Below are positions 15,606 to 23,326 of a stretch of 64,000 bases of DNA, piece after piece. The stretch's first letter is position 1. The number at the start of each line of letters is the position of its first letter. The position numbers were made by a program, and so were the translations under genes. The notes beneath the pieces were generated by a model. It saw nothing but the letters and a program-made list of their open reading frames with translations. It did not search any database and had not been told where the DNA came from. The stretch comes from Phytomonospora sp040655735 (GTDB lineage Bacteria; Actinomycetota; Actinomycetes; Mycobacteriales; Micromonosporaceae), in NCBI RefSeq assembly GCF_040655735.1, contig NZ_JBFAKK010000008.1:124001-188000 (forward strand). The letters are read 5' to 3'.

Positions 15606-16520
15606 TCAGCGGTACCCGGTCGTGTCGGCGGGTCTCCCGGCGTCCTGCACCTCGACGATGTAGCGCCAGGCGTCCGGGCGGCTGCCGTCGAGGTCGGTGA
15701 AGCCGTACTCCTGCGCGAGCCCGCCGCTGGACACCGACTCGCCGTTCCGGCGCGTCACGTCGGGGTCGGCGGCCAGCGCGGCGACGGCCCGGCCGGTGTA
15801 GCGCGGGGTCTCCGAGATCGCGAAGTGCGGCTCCTTGGCCAGCGCGTCACGCCAGTTCTCCTCGGTGACGCCGAAGAGTTCGAGCATGATCTCCGAGCGC
15901 ATCCAGCCCGGCGACAGCGACACCGCCGCCGCTCCCAGCGGGCCGATCTCCTTGCCCAGCGCCCAGCCCATCCGGTTCACCGAGGTCTTGGCGAGGTCGT
16001 AGAAGAAGGAGACCCGGTAGTTGTCGCGGTTGTACTCGGCCGTCCCGTCGGTCATCTCGACGACGAGGCCGCCGGGGTTCTTCAGCAGCAGCGGCAGGGC
16101 GTGGTGGCTGGTGACGATGTGGGTGTCGACGGCCAGCCGCAGGATGTGGAGTCCCTTGTCGAGGTCGTGCTCCCACAGTTTGGCGTCCCAGCTGAACAGC
16201 AGCTCCCCGCCCCAGATGTTGTTGACCAGGACGTCGAGGCGGCCCTGCTCGGCGTCGATCCGCTCGACGAGCGCCTTGACCTGCGCGGGGTCGAGGTGGT
16301 CGACCTTGACCGCGACCGCCTTGCCGCCGACGGCCTCGACCGCCTCCGCGGTGTCCTCGATCGTCTCCGCCCGGTCCATCTCCGAGCGGCCCTCGCGGGT
16401 GCTGCGCCCGGTGAGGTAGACCGTCGCCCCGGCCGCCCCCAGTTCGATCGCGATGCCCTTGCCCGCCCCGCGCGTCGCCCCGGCGACCAGCGCGATCTTG
16501 CCCTCCAGTGGTTTGATCAT
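15606..16520 (-). CDS. SDR-family oxidoreductase
   Basis: A 304-residue short-chain dehydrogenase, longer than the classical form. The cofactor site is AGATRGAGKGIA near residues 13-24. LDVLVNNIWGGE is the variant NNxxG segment and YDLAK is the catalytic Tyr-x3-Lys. The C-terminal SGGLAQEYGFTDLDGSRPDAWRY extension fits the DHRS1-like SDR group of actinobacteria. The gene is convergent with the WXG100-like gene, 4 bp apart. Upstream of its start, TTGAC-N7-GTCAA at 16544-16560 could be an operator or part of the promoter. The substrate is unknown. Confidence 0.88.
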   Translation of the reverse strand: MIKPLEGKIALVAGATRGAGKGIAIELGAAGATVYLTGRSTREGRSEMDRAETIEDTAEAVEAVGGKAVAVKVDHLDPAQVKALVERIDAEQGRLDVLVNNIWGGELLFSWDAKLWEHDLDKGLHILRLAVDTHIVTSHHALPLLLKNPGGLVVEMTDGTAEYNRDNYRVSFFYDLAKTSVNRMGWALGKEIGPLGAAAVSLSPGWMRSEIMLELFGVTEENWRDALAKEPHFAISETPRYTGRAVAALAADPDVTRRNGESVSSGGLAQEYGFTDLDGSRPDAWRYIVEVQDAGRPADTTGYR

Positions 16521-16577
16521 GTCCAGGATCCTGACAGCAATCCTTGACAGGGGCCGTCAACATTGCCGCGGCCGATT

Positions 16578-17612
16578 TCAGGCCGCGACCGCCCGGCGGC
16601 GGCGCAGGGACGCGTCGAGCAGGGCGGGTGGGGCGTCGAACTTCTCCCCGGGGGCCAGATCCAGGCCGGGGGCCACGATCGCGTCGACTGCGTCGAGGAC
16701 GTCGGCGCCGAGCACGGTGTCGGCCGCGGCCAGCTGCGAGCGCAGGTGGTCGGTCGTGCGGGGGCCGATGAGCGCGCTCGTCACGGCCGGGTGGGCGGTG
16801 ACGAATCCGAGCGCGAGCTGGATGAGGGTCAGGCCGGCCTCGTCGGCGACGGTCGCCAGGCGCTCGACGGCGTCGAGTTTGGCGCGGTTGACGGGCAGCG
16901 CGGTGTCGAAGTGCTGCGGCATGAAGGCCGCGCGGCTGTTGGCGCCGAGGCGTCCCTCGCGGATCGCTCCCGACAGCCAGCCGCCGGCCAGCGGGCTCCA
17001 GGCCAGCACGCCGAGGCCGTACTCCTCGGCGACGGGCAGCACGTGCGTCTCGGCGCCGCGCTGGAGGATCGAGTAGGGCGGCTGCTCGGTGGTGTAGCGG
17101 CTCAGGCGGTGCTCGCGGGCGGCCCACTGAGCCTGGACGATGCGGTGGGCGGGGTAGGTGGAGGTCCCGAAGTAGCCGATCTTGCCGGCGCGCTGGAGGT
17201 CGGTGAGGGCCGAGAGGGTCTCCTCGTCGCTGGTGGCGGGGTCCCAGCGGTGGAGTTGGTAGAGGTCGACGTGGTCGACGCCGAGGCGGCGGAGGCTGTC
17301 GTCGAGCGCGGTGGTCAGCCAGCGCCGGGAGCCGCCGCGGTGATTGCGCTCCTCGCCCATGGGCATGCAGGCCTTCGTGGCCAGCACGATGTCCTCGCGG
17401 CGGCCGGCGACGGCCTTGCCGACCATCTCCTCGGACTCGCCGTCGGAATACCAGTCGGCGGTGTCGATGAGGTTGACGCCGGCGTCGAGGGCGGCGTCGA
17501 CGATGGCGGTCGCCTCCTCCTGGGTGGTGCGCCCGATGGCGCCGAGGTTCATGGCGCCGAGCGCGAGGGTGCTGACCTGTACGCCGGTGCGTCCCAAGGT
17601 GCGGTACTGCAT
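16578..17612 (-). CDS. Aldo/keto reductase
   Basis: A 344-residue NADPH-dependent aldo/keto reductase of the Tas/YajO-like group. The barrel starts MQYRTLGRTGVQVSTLALGAMNLG. DTADWYSDGESEEMVGKA holds the catalytic Asp and Tyr. VLATKACMPMG carries the Lys, and LYQLHRWDP holds the His of the tetrad. SALIGPRTTDHLRSQLAAA is the cofactor-binding C-terminal segment. AGGAGG precedes the ATG at 17612. The gene is divergent from a TetR regulator, with a three-half-site operator in between, so it is probably induced by that regulator's ligand. Confidence 0.9.
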   Translation of the reverse strand: MQYRTLGRTGVQVSTLALGAMNLGAIGRTTQEEATAIVDAALDAGVNLIDTADWYSDGESEEMVGKAVAGRREDIVLATKACMPMGEERNHRGGSRRWLTTALDDSLRRLGVDHVDLYQLHRWDPATSDEETLSALTDLQRAGKIGYFGTSTYPAHRIVQAQWAAREHRLSRYTTEQPPYSILQRGAETHVLPVAEEYGLGVLAWSPLAGGWLSGAIREGRLGANSRAAFMPQHFDTALPVNRAKLDAVERLATVADEAGLTLIQLALGFVTAHPAVTSALIGPRTTDHLRSQLAAADTVLGADVLDAVDAIVAPGLDLAPGEKFDAPPALLDASLRRRRAVAA

Positions 17613-17647
17613 GACGGTGCCTCCTGGCAGAATGTAAAGCGAAACGC

Positions 17648-17680
17648 TGTCCCGTTTTACGATACGGGACACTGTCCCGT
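17648..17680. promoter_or_regulatory. Triple half-site operator TGTCCCGT between aldo/keto reductase and TetR
   Basis: TGTCCCGT occurs at 17648-17655 and 17673-17680, and its reverse complement ACGGGACA at 17664-17671. The last two make a perfect 17-bp palindrome, ACGGGACA-C-TGTCCCGT. The first two make a second dyad with an 8-bp spacer. The site lies between the divergent starts and is the likely TetR operator. Confidence 0.7.
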
Positions 17681-17702
17681 TTAACAAGTGGAGGTATGCG
17701 CG

Positions 17703-18275
17703 GTGAACGACGCCCAGGGACGGCCCATGCGATCCGACGCCCGCCGCAACCAGGAGACCCTGCTGGCAGCCGCTGCCGAGGCCTTCGTCGATGGGGGCGT
17801 CGACGTGCCGATCCGCGACATCGCCGCGCGGGCGGGCGTCGGGACGGCCACCATCTACCGCCACTTCCCGACCCGCGCCGACCTGGTCATCGCCGTCTAC
17901 CGGCACCAGGTCGAGGCCTGCGCGCAGGCCGGCCCGCGACTGCTGGAGTCGGCCGCCTCGCCGCACGCGGCCCTGGGCGAGTGGATCGACCTGTTCGTCG
18001 ACTTCCTGGTCACCAAGCACGGCCTGGCCGCCGCTCTGAGCTCCGACGGCGCCCAGTTCCAGGCCCTGCACGCCTACTTCCTCGACCGGCTGGTGCCCGT
18101 GTGCGGGCGGCTGCTCGACGCGGCGGCCGAGGCCGGTCAGATCGGGGCCGAGGTGGGGGCCCTCCAGCTCATGCGCGGGGTCGGCAACCTCTGCATCGGC
18201 GACGGGGAGGGCGGATACGAGGCCCGGAGGCTGGTGCGGGTGCTCGTTGCCGGGCTCGCCGTCGGGCTCGCCTGA
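17703..18275 (+). CDS. TetR/AcrR-family regulator
   Basis: A 190-residue TetR protein. The DNA-binding domain covers about residues 9-57, with IRDIAARAGVGTATIYRHFPTRADLVIAVY as the clear helix-turn-helix. The C-terminal domain includes the SBP-type segment FVDFLVTKHGLAAALSSDG common in actinobacterial TetR proteins next to oxidoreductases. The GTG at 17703 follows GGAGG at a good distance. It is divergent from an aldo/keto reductase and likely represses both genes through TGTCCCGT sites. The inducer is unknown. Confidence 0.9.
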   Translation: MNDAQGRPMRSDARRNQETLLAAAAEAFVDGGVDVPIRDIAARAGVGTATIYRHFPTRADLVIAVYRHQVEACAQAGPRLLESAASPHAALGEWIDLFVDFLVTKHGLAAALSSDGAQFQALHAYFLDRLVPVCGRLLDAAAEAGQIGAEVGALQLMRGVGNLCIGDGEGGYEARRLVRVLVAGLAVGLA

Positions 18276-18279
18276 ACCG

Positions 18280-18867
18280 TCAGCGCTTCCCGGCACGTCC
18301 CGCGAACACCAGGTGCACCGAACCGACGACCCCCGACACCGCCAGCGCGATGACCCCGGCGGGGACCTGCGCGCCCTCCTCGACCATCGCGGTGACCGCG
18401 TAGCCCAGCACGAAGCCGTAGACCACCGCCCAGACCGTCTGCCACACCGACAGTCGCTTGGTCGCCAGGTACGCGAAGCAGAACGGCGTCGCGAAGCCGC
18501 AGGTCATCAGCGGGATGATCCACAGGCCGTAGTCGATCGGCACTTCCTTCGGCGTGTTCGGCGGCGAACCGCGCCACATCCTCGGCTGCCCCTCGATCGG
18601 GGGCGGGGGCCCGGTCTTGACCTCGCCGAGCGGCCGGGCCTCGGCGTCCTCGCCGGTCACCAGGTAGCGGAACTCGTCGGGGCTCAGCAGCGGAACCCCG
18701 GTGTTCACCGCGAATTCGTGATGCGCGGCCTTCATGCGCACCGCATAGCCGACGACCAGGTGGGTGATGTCGCCGTCCATTTTGGACGCGATCTCGATCC
18801 CGGTCTCCTTGGCCAGCCGGCGGGCCTGGTTCGCCGAGCTGTCCCAGCCTTCGATGTACACGCGCAT
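18280..18867 (-). CDS. BRCT-like domain membrane protein
   Basis: A 195-residue protein. Residues 1-75 look like a BRCT domain: VYIEGWDSSANQARRLAKETGIEIASKMDGDITHLVVG, then VPLLSPDEF. This matches the pattern of BRCT modules in bacterial ligases and in DNA polymerase III epsilon-type proteins. After a Pro-rich linker come hydrophobic segments at about 113-135, 142-160 and 165-185. BRCT domains usually bind phosphopeptides or DNA ends; one tied to the membrane is unusual. The ATG overlaps the TGA of the upstream truncated MFS gene by one base. Function unknown. Confidence 0.72.
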   Translation of the reverse strand: MRVYIEGWDSSANQARRLAKETGIEIASKMDGDITHLVVGYAVRMKAAHHEFAVNTGVPLLSPDEFRYLVTGEDAEARPLGEVKTGPPPPIEGQPRMWRGSPPNTPKEVPIDYGLWIIPLMTCGFATPFCFAYLATKRLSVWQTVWAVVYGFVLGYAVTAMVEEGAQVPAGVIALAVSGVVGSVHLVFAGRAGKR

Positions 18868-19628
18868 CAGTCGACCGCCATCTCCTCCGGACGCGGCATG
18901 TGCCGCACGTTGCGGTCGAGGGTAAGCAGTGCCGCCAACATCGCCACGGCGGCCGCCGCGCACAACGCCCACATGGTGCCGAAGTTGTCGAAGACGATCC
19001 CCAAGGCCAGCGGCCCCAGGGGTTTGAGGCCCATCGCCGACATCATCGTCGCCGCCCCGACCCGGCCCTGCAAACGGTCGGGGACCACCGCGCCCATGTA
19101 GGCGCCGAGCATCGCGTTCATCGGCGGGATCGTCGCGGTGATGATCCCCGAGACCACGCCCAGCGCGATCGGCCACGGCGTCAGCGCCATCATGACCAGC
19201 CCGAAGGGCAGCGACAAGGCCGACAGGTAGACCAGCCGGCTCGGCCGCAGGACCTTCAGGATCCACGGGCTGGCCAGCGCACCGCCCAGCATCCCCAGTC
19301 CCATGAAGGTGATCATCAGTCCGGTCACCGAGGCCGGGGCGCCGTAGGCGGTGGCGTGCGCGATCAGCACCACCGGGACGCCCGCGAAGGCGAGGTTCAC
19401 CACGACCGACCAGCCGAGGATCGACCGCAGGATCGGGTTGGCGAAAACGAACACGAAGCCCGCCGTCGCGCCCTTCCACAGCGGTTCGCCGTGCGCGGTG
19501 TGCTCGCCCTGGAAGGGCTTGCGCGTGGGTTCGACGCTCGCCGGTGCCTCCCGCGTGGCCGCCCGACGTGGGAGACCGGAGACGTGCGGCGGGGCGGTGG
19601 CGATGGCGGGACTGCGGCCGCTTCGCAA
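18867..19628 (-). pseudogene. 5'-truncated MFS transporter (EntS/MFS_3-like C-terminal half)
   Basis: The frame encodes only the C-terminal half of a major facilitator. PLWKGATAGFVFVFANPILRSILGWSVVVNLAFAGVPVVLIAH is the central loop and TM7 of EntS-type exporters. Later helices follow to the Asp-rich end, and GYxGAVVPDRLQGRVGAATMM-like MGAVVPDRLQGRVG is the TM10-11 loop. Six N-terminal helices are missing. At 19627 the sequence becomes a repeat that recurs at 19952, and the first 40 codons are not MFS-like. A TTG at 19628 is the only start. It is probably a dead gene cut by the repeat, or a half-transporter; the BRCT gene downstream may still rely on its transcript. Confidence 0.7.
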
Positions 19629-19737
19629 CCGTGGGGCCGCCCATGCCGCCTCCCACTTCTGACAGTAGAAGGGCGCCAGGCGTGGGTGTGCAGGGCAAGA
19701 TCACCGAGCCTGTGGATAACTCACGGGTTGTGGACAA
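19627..19737. repeat. Repeat unit A: 62-bp direct repeat plus two DnaA boxes
   Basis: Bases 19627-19688 match 19952-20013 in 61 of 62 positions. After a unique 22-bp stretch come TGTGGATAA (19711-19719) and TGTGGACAA (19729-19737), 18 bp apart. Unit B has the same boxes at the same distances to within 1 bp. The gap 19629-20202 contains no other supported gene. The unit starts exactly where the MFS gene loses its homology. Confidence 0.85.
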
Positions 19738-19951
19738 CGGGCCGGCGCTCGGATGCGGCTGTCGTTGCGCGAGGCACTGACGCCCCTGCGCACGCTGTTC
19801 TGGTCCGATGCGCACGCACTACGTGCTGGCCGTTCGCGTGGGGCGGGCGCGATCCGTGCCTTGACAACGGATTACGTTCTCCGGACGCTCGGCGGGGATC
19901 GCCTCGGGGGCGCCGGAAGAGCCGGCGCTGACGAGCACCACGCCGCATTGA

Positions 19952-20061
19952 AACCGTGGGGCCGCCCATGCCGCCTCCCACTTCTGACAGTAGACGGGCG
20001 CCAGGCGTGGGTGGCGAGTGTGAACGACATTCGCTGTGGACAGCCGACCGGTTGTGGACAA
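19952..20061. repeat. Repeat unit B: 62-bp direct repeat plus two DnaA boxes
   Basis: This is the second copy of the repeat at 19627. The 62-bp part is followed by TGTGGACAG (20035-20043) and TGTGGACAA (20053-20061), again 18 bp apart. The DNA between the repeat part and the boxes differs from unit A, so the boxes seem to be conserved by selection. The unit lies 141 bp before moaC. Confidence 0.85.
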
Positions 20062-20202
20062 CGCTGCTTCCGGCCACGGATCGATCGACGCACTTTCCAG
20101 ACGTGCTTCCCCCGTGGTCATGCTCCCGATGATGCTTTCAGCGGCCGTACCGCGCAACCCCGTCCGGCCCCGAACGTCACCCCCGGCGACTACCCTCGCA
20201 GG

Positions 20203-20682
20203 GTGACCACGCACAGGCTTACCCACGTCGACGAGACCGGCGCGGCGCGCATGGTGGACGTCGCCGGCAAGGAGCCGAGCGCGCGCACCGCTCGCGCCGC
20301 CGGCGTCGTCCGCACGACCGCCGAGGTCGTCGACCTGCTCCGCGACGGCGCCCTCCCGAAGGGTGACGCGCTCGCCGTGGCGCGCATCGCGGGGATCATG
20401 GGCGCCAAGCGCACGCCCGACCTGATCCCGCTGTGCCACCCGATCGCGCTGCACGGCGTGACGGTGGACCTGGCCTGCGAGGGCGACCGGATCGAGATCA
20501 CCTGCACGGCCCGCACGGCCGACCGCACCGGCGTCGAGATGGAGGCGCTGACCTCGGTCGCCGTGGCCGGGCTGACGCTCATCGACATGATCAAGGCCGT
20601 CGACCCGTCCGCGAGCCTCGACGAGGTGCGCGTGCTGTCGAAGGAGGGCGGCAAGACCGGCCTGTGGGAGCGCGACCGGTGA
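20203..20682 (+). CDS. moaC: Cyclic pyranopterin monophosphate synthase MoaC
   Basis: A 159-residue enzyme that converts 3',8-cyclo-GTP from MoaA to cyclic pyranopterin monophosphate. LTHVDETGAARMVDV is the standard MoaC start. GIMGAKRTPDLIPLCHPI carries the conserved active-site segment, and TGVEMEALTSVAVAGLTLIDMIKAVD the catalytic Lys-Asp region. GGKTGLWERDR is the usual end. The GTG at 20203 is preceded by GCAGG. It overlaps the next gene by 4 bp and heads a four-gene moa operon. moaA and moaD are 8 kb to the left on the other strand. Confidence 0.95.
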   Translation: MTTHRLTHVDETGAARMVDVAGKEPSARTARAAGVVRTTAEVVDLLRDGALPKGDALAVARIAGIMGAKRTPDLIPLCHPIALHGVTVDLACEGDRIEITCTARTADRTGVEMEALTSVAVAGLTLIDMIKAVDPSASLDEVRVLSKEGGKTGLWERDR

Positions 20683-21176
20683 CGCGCACCGCCCAGGTCA
20701 TCGTCGCCTCGAACCGCGCGGCCGCCGGTGTCTACAGCGACGAGAGCGGTCCGCTGCTGGTCGCCGGGCTGCGCGAACTCGGGTTCAGCGTCGCCGAACC
20801 GATCGTCGTCCCCGACGGAGAACCGGTGCACGAGGCCCTCACGGCGGCCGTCGGGTCCACAGTGGACGTCGTGCTGACCTCCGGTGGGACCGGCCTGACG
20901 CCCACCGACCTGACCCCGGAGATGACTCGCCGGGTGCTCGACCGCGAGGTGCCCGGGATCGCCGAGGCCCTGCGCGCCTTCGGGTACGCCAAGATCCCCG
21001 CCGCCGCGCTCTCCCGGGGCCTGGCCGGGATCGCCGGGCGCACCCTCATCGTCAACCTGCCCGGTTCGCGCGGCGGCGCCAAGGACGGGCTCGCCGTGCT
21101 CGGGCCGCTCCTCGCGCACGCGGTCGACCAGATCGGCGGGGGCGACCACGCCCCGCGAGACAAGGAATCCACATGA
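20679..21176 (+). CDS. MoaB/Mog molybdopterin adenylyltransferase-family protein
   Basis: A 165-residue MoCF-domain protein that binds molybdopterin and probably adenylates it before metal insertion. VVLTSGGTGLTPTDLTPEMTRRVLDREVPGIAEALR carries the TSGGTG ligand loop and the catalytic Asp. ALSRGLAGIAGRTLIVNLPGSRGGAKDGLAVL is the second conserved block. Length and motifs fit the MoaB/MogA group; actinobacterial members are named either way, so I leave the symbol open. GTG overlaps the moaC stop (GTGA) and the end overlaps moeA by 4 bp, so translation is coupled. Confidence 0.9.
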   Translation: MTRTAQVIVASNRAAAGVYSDESGPLLVAGLRELGFSVAEPIVVPDGEPVHEALTAAVGSTVDVVLTSGGTGLTPTDLTPEMTRRVLDREVPGIAEALRAFGYAKIPAAALSRGLAGIAGRTLIVNLPGSRGGAKDGLAVLGPLLAHAVDQIGGGDHAPRDKEST

Positions 21177-22384
21177 GGCAGCAGCACCGTTCGCACCCGG
21201 GCAGCGCCCCGCTCGACTGGGCGGCCGCCCGCCGCACCACGTACGAGGCCGGACTGCAGGCCAGGCTCCTGCCGGTGCGCTACCCGATCAACCAGGCCGA
21301 CGGCGCGACCCTCGCCGAGCCGCTGCGCACCCTCACCCCGCTGCCCGCCTTCCCGACGTCCAGTGTGGACGGATACGCGGTGCGCGGCGAGGGCCCCTGG
21401 CGCCTGTCCGGGCGGGTCCTGGCCGGCGGTGAACCCGGGGAACTCCGCGACGGCGCGGCCGTCGAGATCGCCACCGGCGCCATGGTTCCCGAGCGCACCG
21501 AGCGCATCGTCCGCGTCGAGAACGCACGAGTCGCCGAGGGCAAGGTCAGCACCGAGAAGCTGCCCGGCCTGCGCGTCGACGTCCGCGAGATCGGCGAGGA
21601 GGCCGGCTCCGGGGAGGAACTGCTCCCCGAGGGCCACCCCGTCACCCCCGGCGTGATCGGGCTGGCCGCCTCCTGTGGCCACGACCTGATCTCGGTGCGG
21701 CCCAAGCCCCGCGCCGCCCTGCTCATCTTCGGCGACGAGCTCGCCGTGACCGGCCCGCCCGGGCACGGCCGGGTCCGCGACGCCCTCGGGCCGTCGCTGC
21801 CGAGCATGCTCGCCCACGCCGGAGCCGACCCGGTGCCCGGTTTCCGTCCGCGCGGCCCGATCGACGACACCCTCGAAGCGCACGTCTCGGCGCTGCGCGC
21901 GGCCCTCGACGACGCCGACGTCGTGTGCACCACCGGCGGGACGATGCACGGTCCCGTCGACCACCTGCATCCGGCGCTGGCCGAACTCGGCGCGTCCTAT
22001 GTGGTCAACACCGTCGCGGTCCGGCCGGGTTTCCCGATGCTGGTCGCCGCACTGCCCGGGGACCGCTTCGTCGTGGGGCTGCCGGGGAACCCGCAGTCGG
22101 CGATCGTCGCCGTGGTCTCCCTGGTGCTCCCGCTGCTGGCCGGACTGTCGGGCCGCGAGTTCCCCACGACGTCCACGGTGGAGCTCGGTGCCGACATCGC
22201 CGGCCGCGGCGATTACACGCACCTGTCGCTGGTGAAGATCACCGGCCGCCGTGCCTTCCCCCTGCCGCACGCCGGATCGGCGATGCTGCGCGGGCTGGCC
22301 GCCGCCGACGGCTTCGCCATCGTCCCGCCCGGTGAGCAGGGCTCGACCGGGCAGCAGGTCGGCTTCGTGCGGATCCCGCGATGA
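21173..22384 (+). CDS. moeA: Molybdopterin molybdenumtransferase MoeA
   Basis: A 403-residue enzyme that inserts molybdate into adenylated molybdopterin. The N-terminal domains include LTPLPAFPTSSVDGYAVRG, the conserved substrate loop, and IATGAMVPERTERIVRVE. The MoCF domain at about 180-320 has VVCTTGGTMHGPVDHL, a variant of TGGxSxGxxD with the Asp kept, and VRPGFPMLVAALPGDRFVVGLPGNPQSA. The C-terminal domain closes the protein. ATGA overlaps with both neighbours show tight coupling. The Thr in place of Ser in the GG loop is a mild variation. Confidence 0.93.
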   Translation: MRQQHRSHPGSAPLDWAAARRTTYEAGLQARLLPVRYPINQADGATLAEPLRTLTPLPAFPTSSVDGYAVRGEGPWRLSGRVLAGGEPGELRDGAAVEIATGAMVPERTERIVRVENARVAEGKVSTEKLPGLRVDVREIGEEAGSGEELLPEGHPVTPGVIGLAASCGHDLISVRPKPRAALLIFGDELAVTGPPGHGRVRDALGPSLPSMLAHAGADPVPGFRPRGPIDDTLEAHVSALRAALDDADVVCTTGGTMHGPVDHLHPALAELGASYVVNTVAVRPGFPMLVAALPGDRFVVGLPGNPQSAIVAVVSLVLPLLAGLSGREFPTTSTVELGADIAGRGDYTHLSLVKITGRRAFPLPHAGSAMLRGLAAADGFAIVPPGEQGSTGQQVGFVRIPR

Positions 22385-22794
22385 TCCACGCGGCCCTGAC
22401 CACCGAAACGATCGACGCGCCCTCGCACGAGGAGATGGTCGCCGACGCCACGGCCGGCGCCGTGGTCTCCTTCGCCGGTGTCGTGCGCGATCACGACGGC
22501 GGCAAGTCGGTGACCGCACTGGTCTACGAGGCGCACCCGAGCGCGGCGAAGGTCGTCGAGGAGGTCGCCGCCGACATCGCCGCCCGCCCCGGCATCGTGC
22601 ACGTGGCCGTCAGCCACCGCGTCGGCCCACTGTCCATTGGGGACGCCGCACTGGTCGCGGCCGTCTCGGCCCCGCACCGCGCGGAGGCCTTCGCCGCCTG
22701 CGCCGCCCTCGTCGACGAGGTCAAGGCACGGCTTCCGGTGTGGAAGCACCAGCACTTCGCGGACGGGTCGGACGAGTGGGTGAACTCGGCCTAG
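22381..22794 (+). CDS. moaE: Molybdopterin synthase large subunit MoaE
   Basis: A 137-residue catalytic subunit of molybdopterin synthase, working with MoaD (10902-11135). GAVVSFAGVVRDHDGGKSVTALVYEAHPSAA carries the conserved F-x-G-x-VR-D-H loop and YEAHPxxA. VSHRVGPLSIGDAALVAAVSAPHRAEAF and ARLPVWKHQHFADGSDEWV contain the catalytic Lys segment KxxxPxWKxE/H-like. The gene overlaps moeA by 4 bp and ends at a hairpin, closing the operon. Confidence 0.94.
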   Translation: MIHAALTTETIDAPSHEEMVADATAGAVVSFAGVVRDHDGGKSVTALVYEAHPSAAKVVEEVAADIAARPGIVHVAVSHRVGPLSIGDAALVAAVSAPHRAEAFAACAALVDEVKARLPVWKHQHFADGSDEWVNSA

Positions 22795-22820
22795 GGTGCG
22801 CCCCGACTCGGGACGCACCC
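22794..22820. terminator. Hairpin terminator between moaE and the membrane-protein operon
   Basis: GGGTGCG pairs with CGCACCC, and inside it CCCGA pairs with TCGGG. The stem starts on the last base of the moaE stop codon. It serves two convergent units and lies 9 bp from the end of the minus-strand gene. Confidence 0.7.
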
Positions 22821-22828
22821 GACACCTG

Positions 22829-23326
22829 TCACTTCCCCAACCCGTGGCTCCACTCCGCCAAAGGGGGCGCGCACGAGGCGCTCTCCGCGCGCTCGCAGTA
22901 ACCGTCGTTCCAGACCAGCAGCAGCCCTCCAGCGAGCAGCAGGCTGAGCCAGAAGGTCTTCTTCGCCAGCTTCGAAATCGCGGGCCCCATGGTGGTGACC
23001 AGCCGATTGAGACCGATTACACCGGCCTTCACCATGCCACCGTAGGCGTAGAGGAGGGATGGAGGCCGCCTCCGAAACGCGCGCAGCCCGCTGGCCACCA
23101 GCAGATCGGGCAGCAGAAGCACCGCGCCCACGACGACCACCAAACCGTTCACGATCCGTCCTGTGCCCCGGCCCGCCAGGGGCAGTCCGAGCCTGGCCAC
23201 GAGCAAGACGACGATCAACACGACCACCGCCATCACCGGCAGCCAGACGTACTGATCCAGCGAGGGTGCGAGAGACGCGAGGAGCCGTCGTAGTCCGCTA
23301 CTCACCTTGTCGAGCGCGGGCATCAT
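22829..23326 (-). CDS. Membrane protein of the TIR/STAND/SPFH operon
   Basis: A 165-residue protein without a recognised family. Hydrophobic segments lie at about residues 28-46 (VWLPVMAVVVLIVVLLVARLG), 58-76 (IVNGLVVVVGAVLLLPDLLV) and 123-140 (FWLSLLLAGGLLLVW). An amphipathic N-terminus and a Cys-containing loop at the end complete it. The ATG overlaps the stop of the SPFH-like gene by one base (TGATG), so it is the last gene of the four-gene unit starting at 27099. In defence operons a last membrane protein is often the effector or anchor; here this is only inferred. Confidence 0.8.
   Translation of the reverse strand: MMPALDKVSSGLRRLLASLAPSLDQYVWLPVMAVVVLIVVLLVARLGLPLAGRGTGRIVNGLVVVVGAVLLLPDLLVASGLRAFRRRPPSLLYAYGGMVKAGVIGLNRLVTTMGPAISKLAKKTFWLSLLLAGGLLLVWNDGYCERAESASCAPPLAEWSHGLGK

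Noticed and set aside
19721..20077. Small genes encoded by the 62-bp repeat units (VGGGMGGPT frames)
   Set aside because: The shared peptide depends only on the DNA repeat; no ribosome sites, and frames do not continue alike after the repeat.
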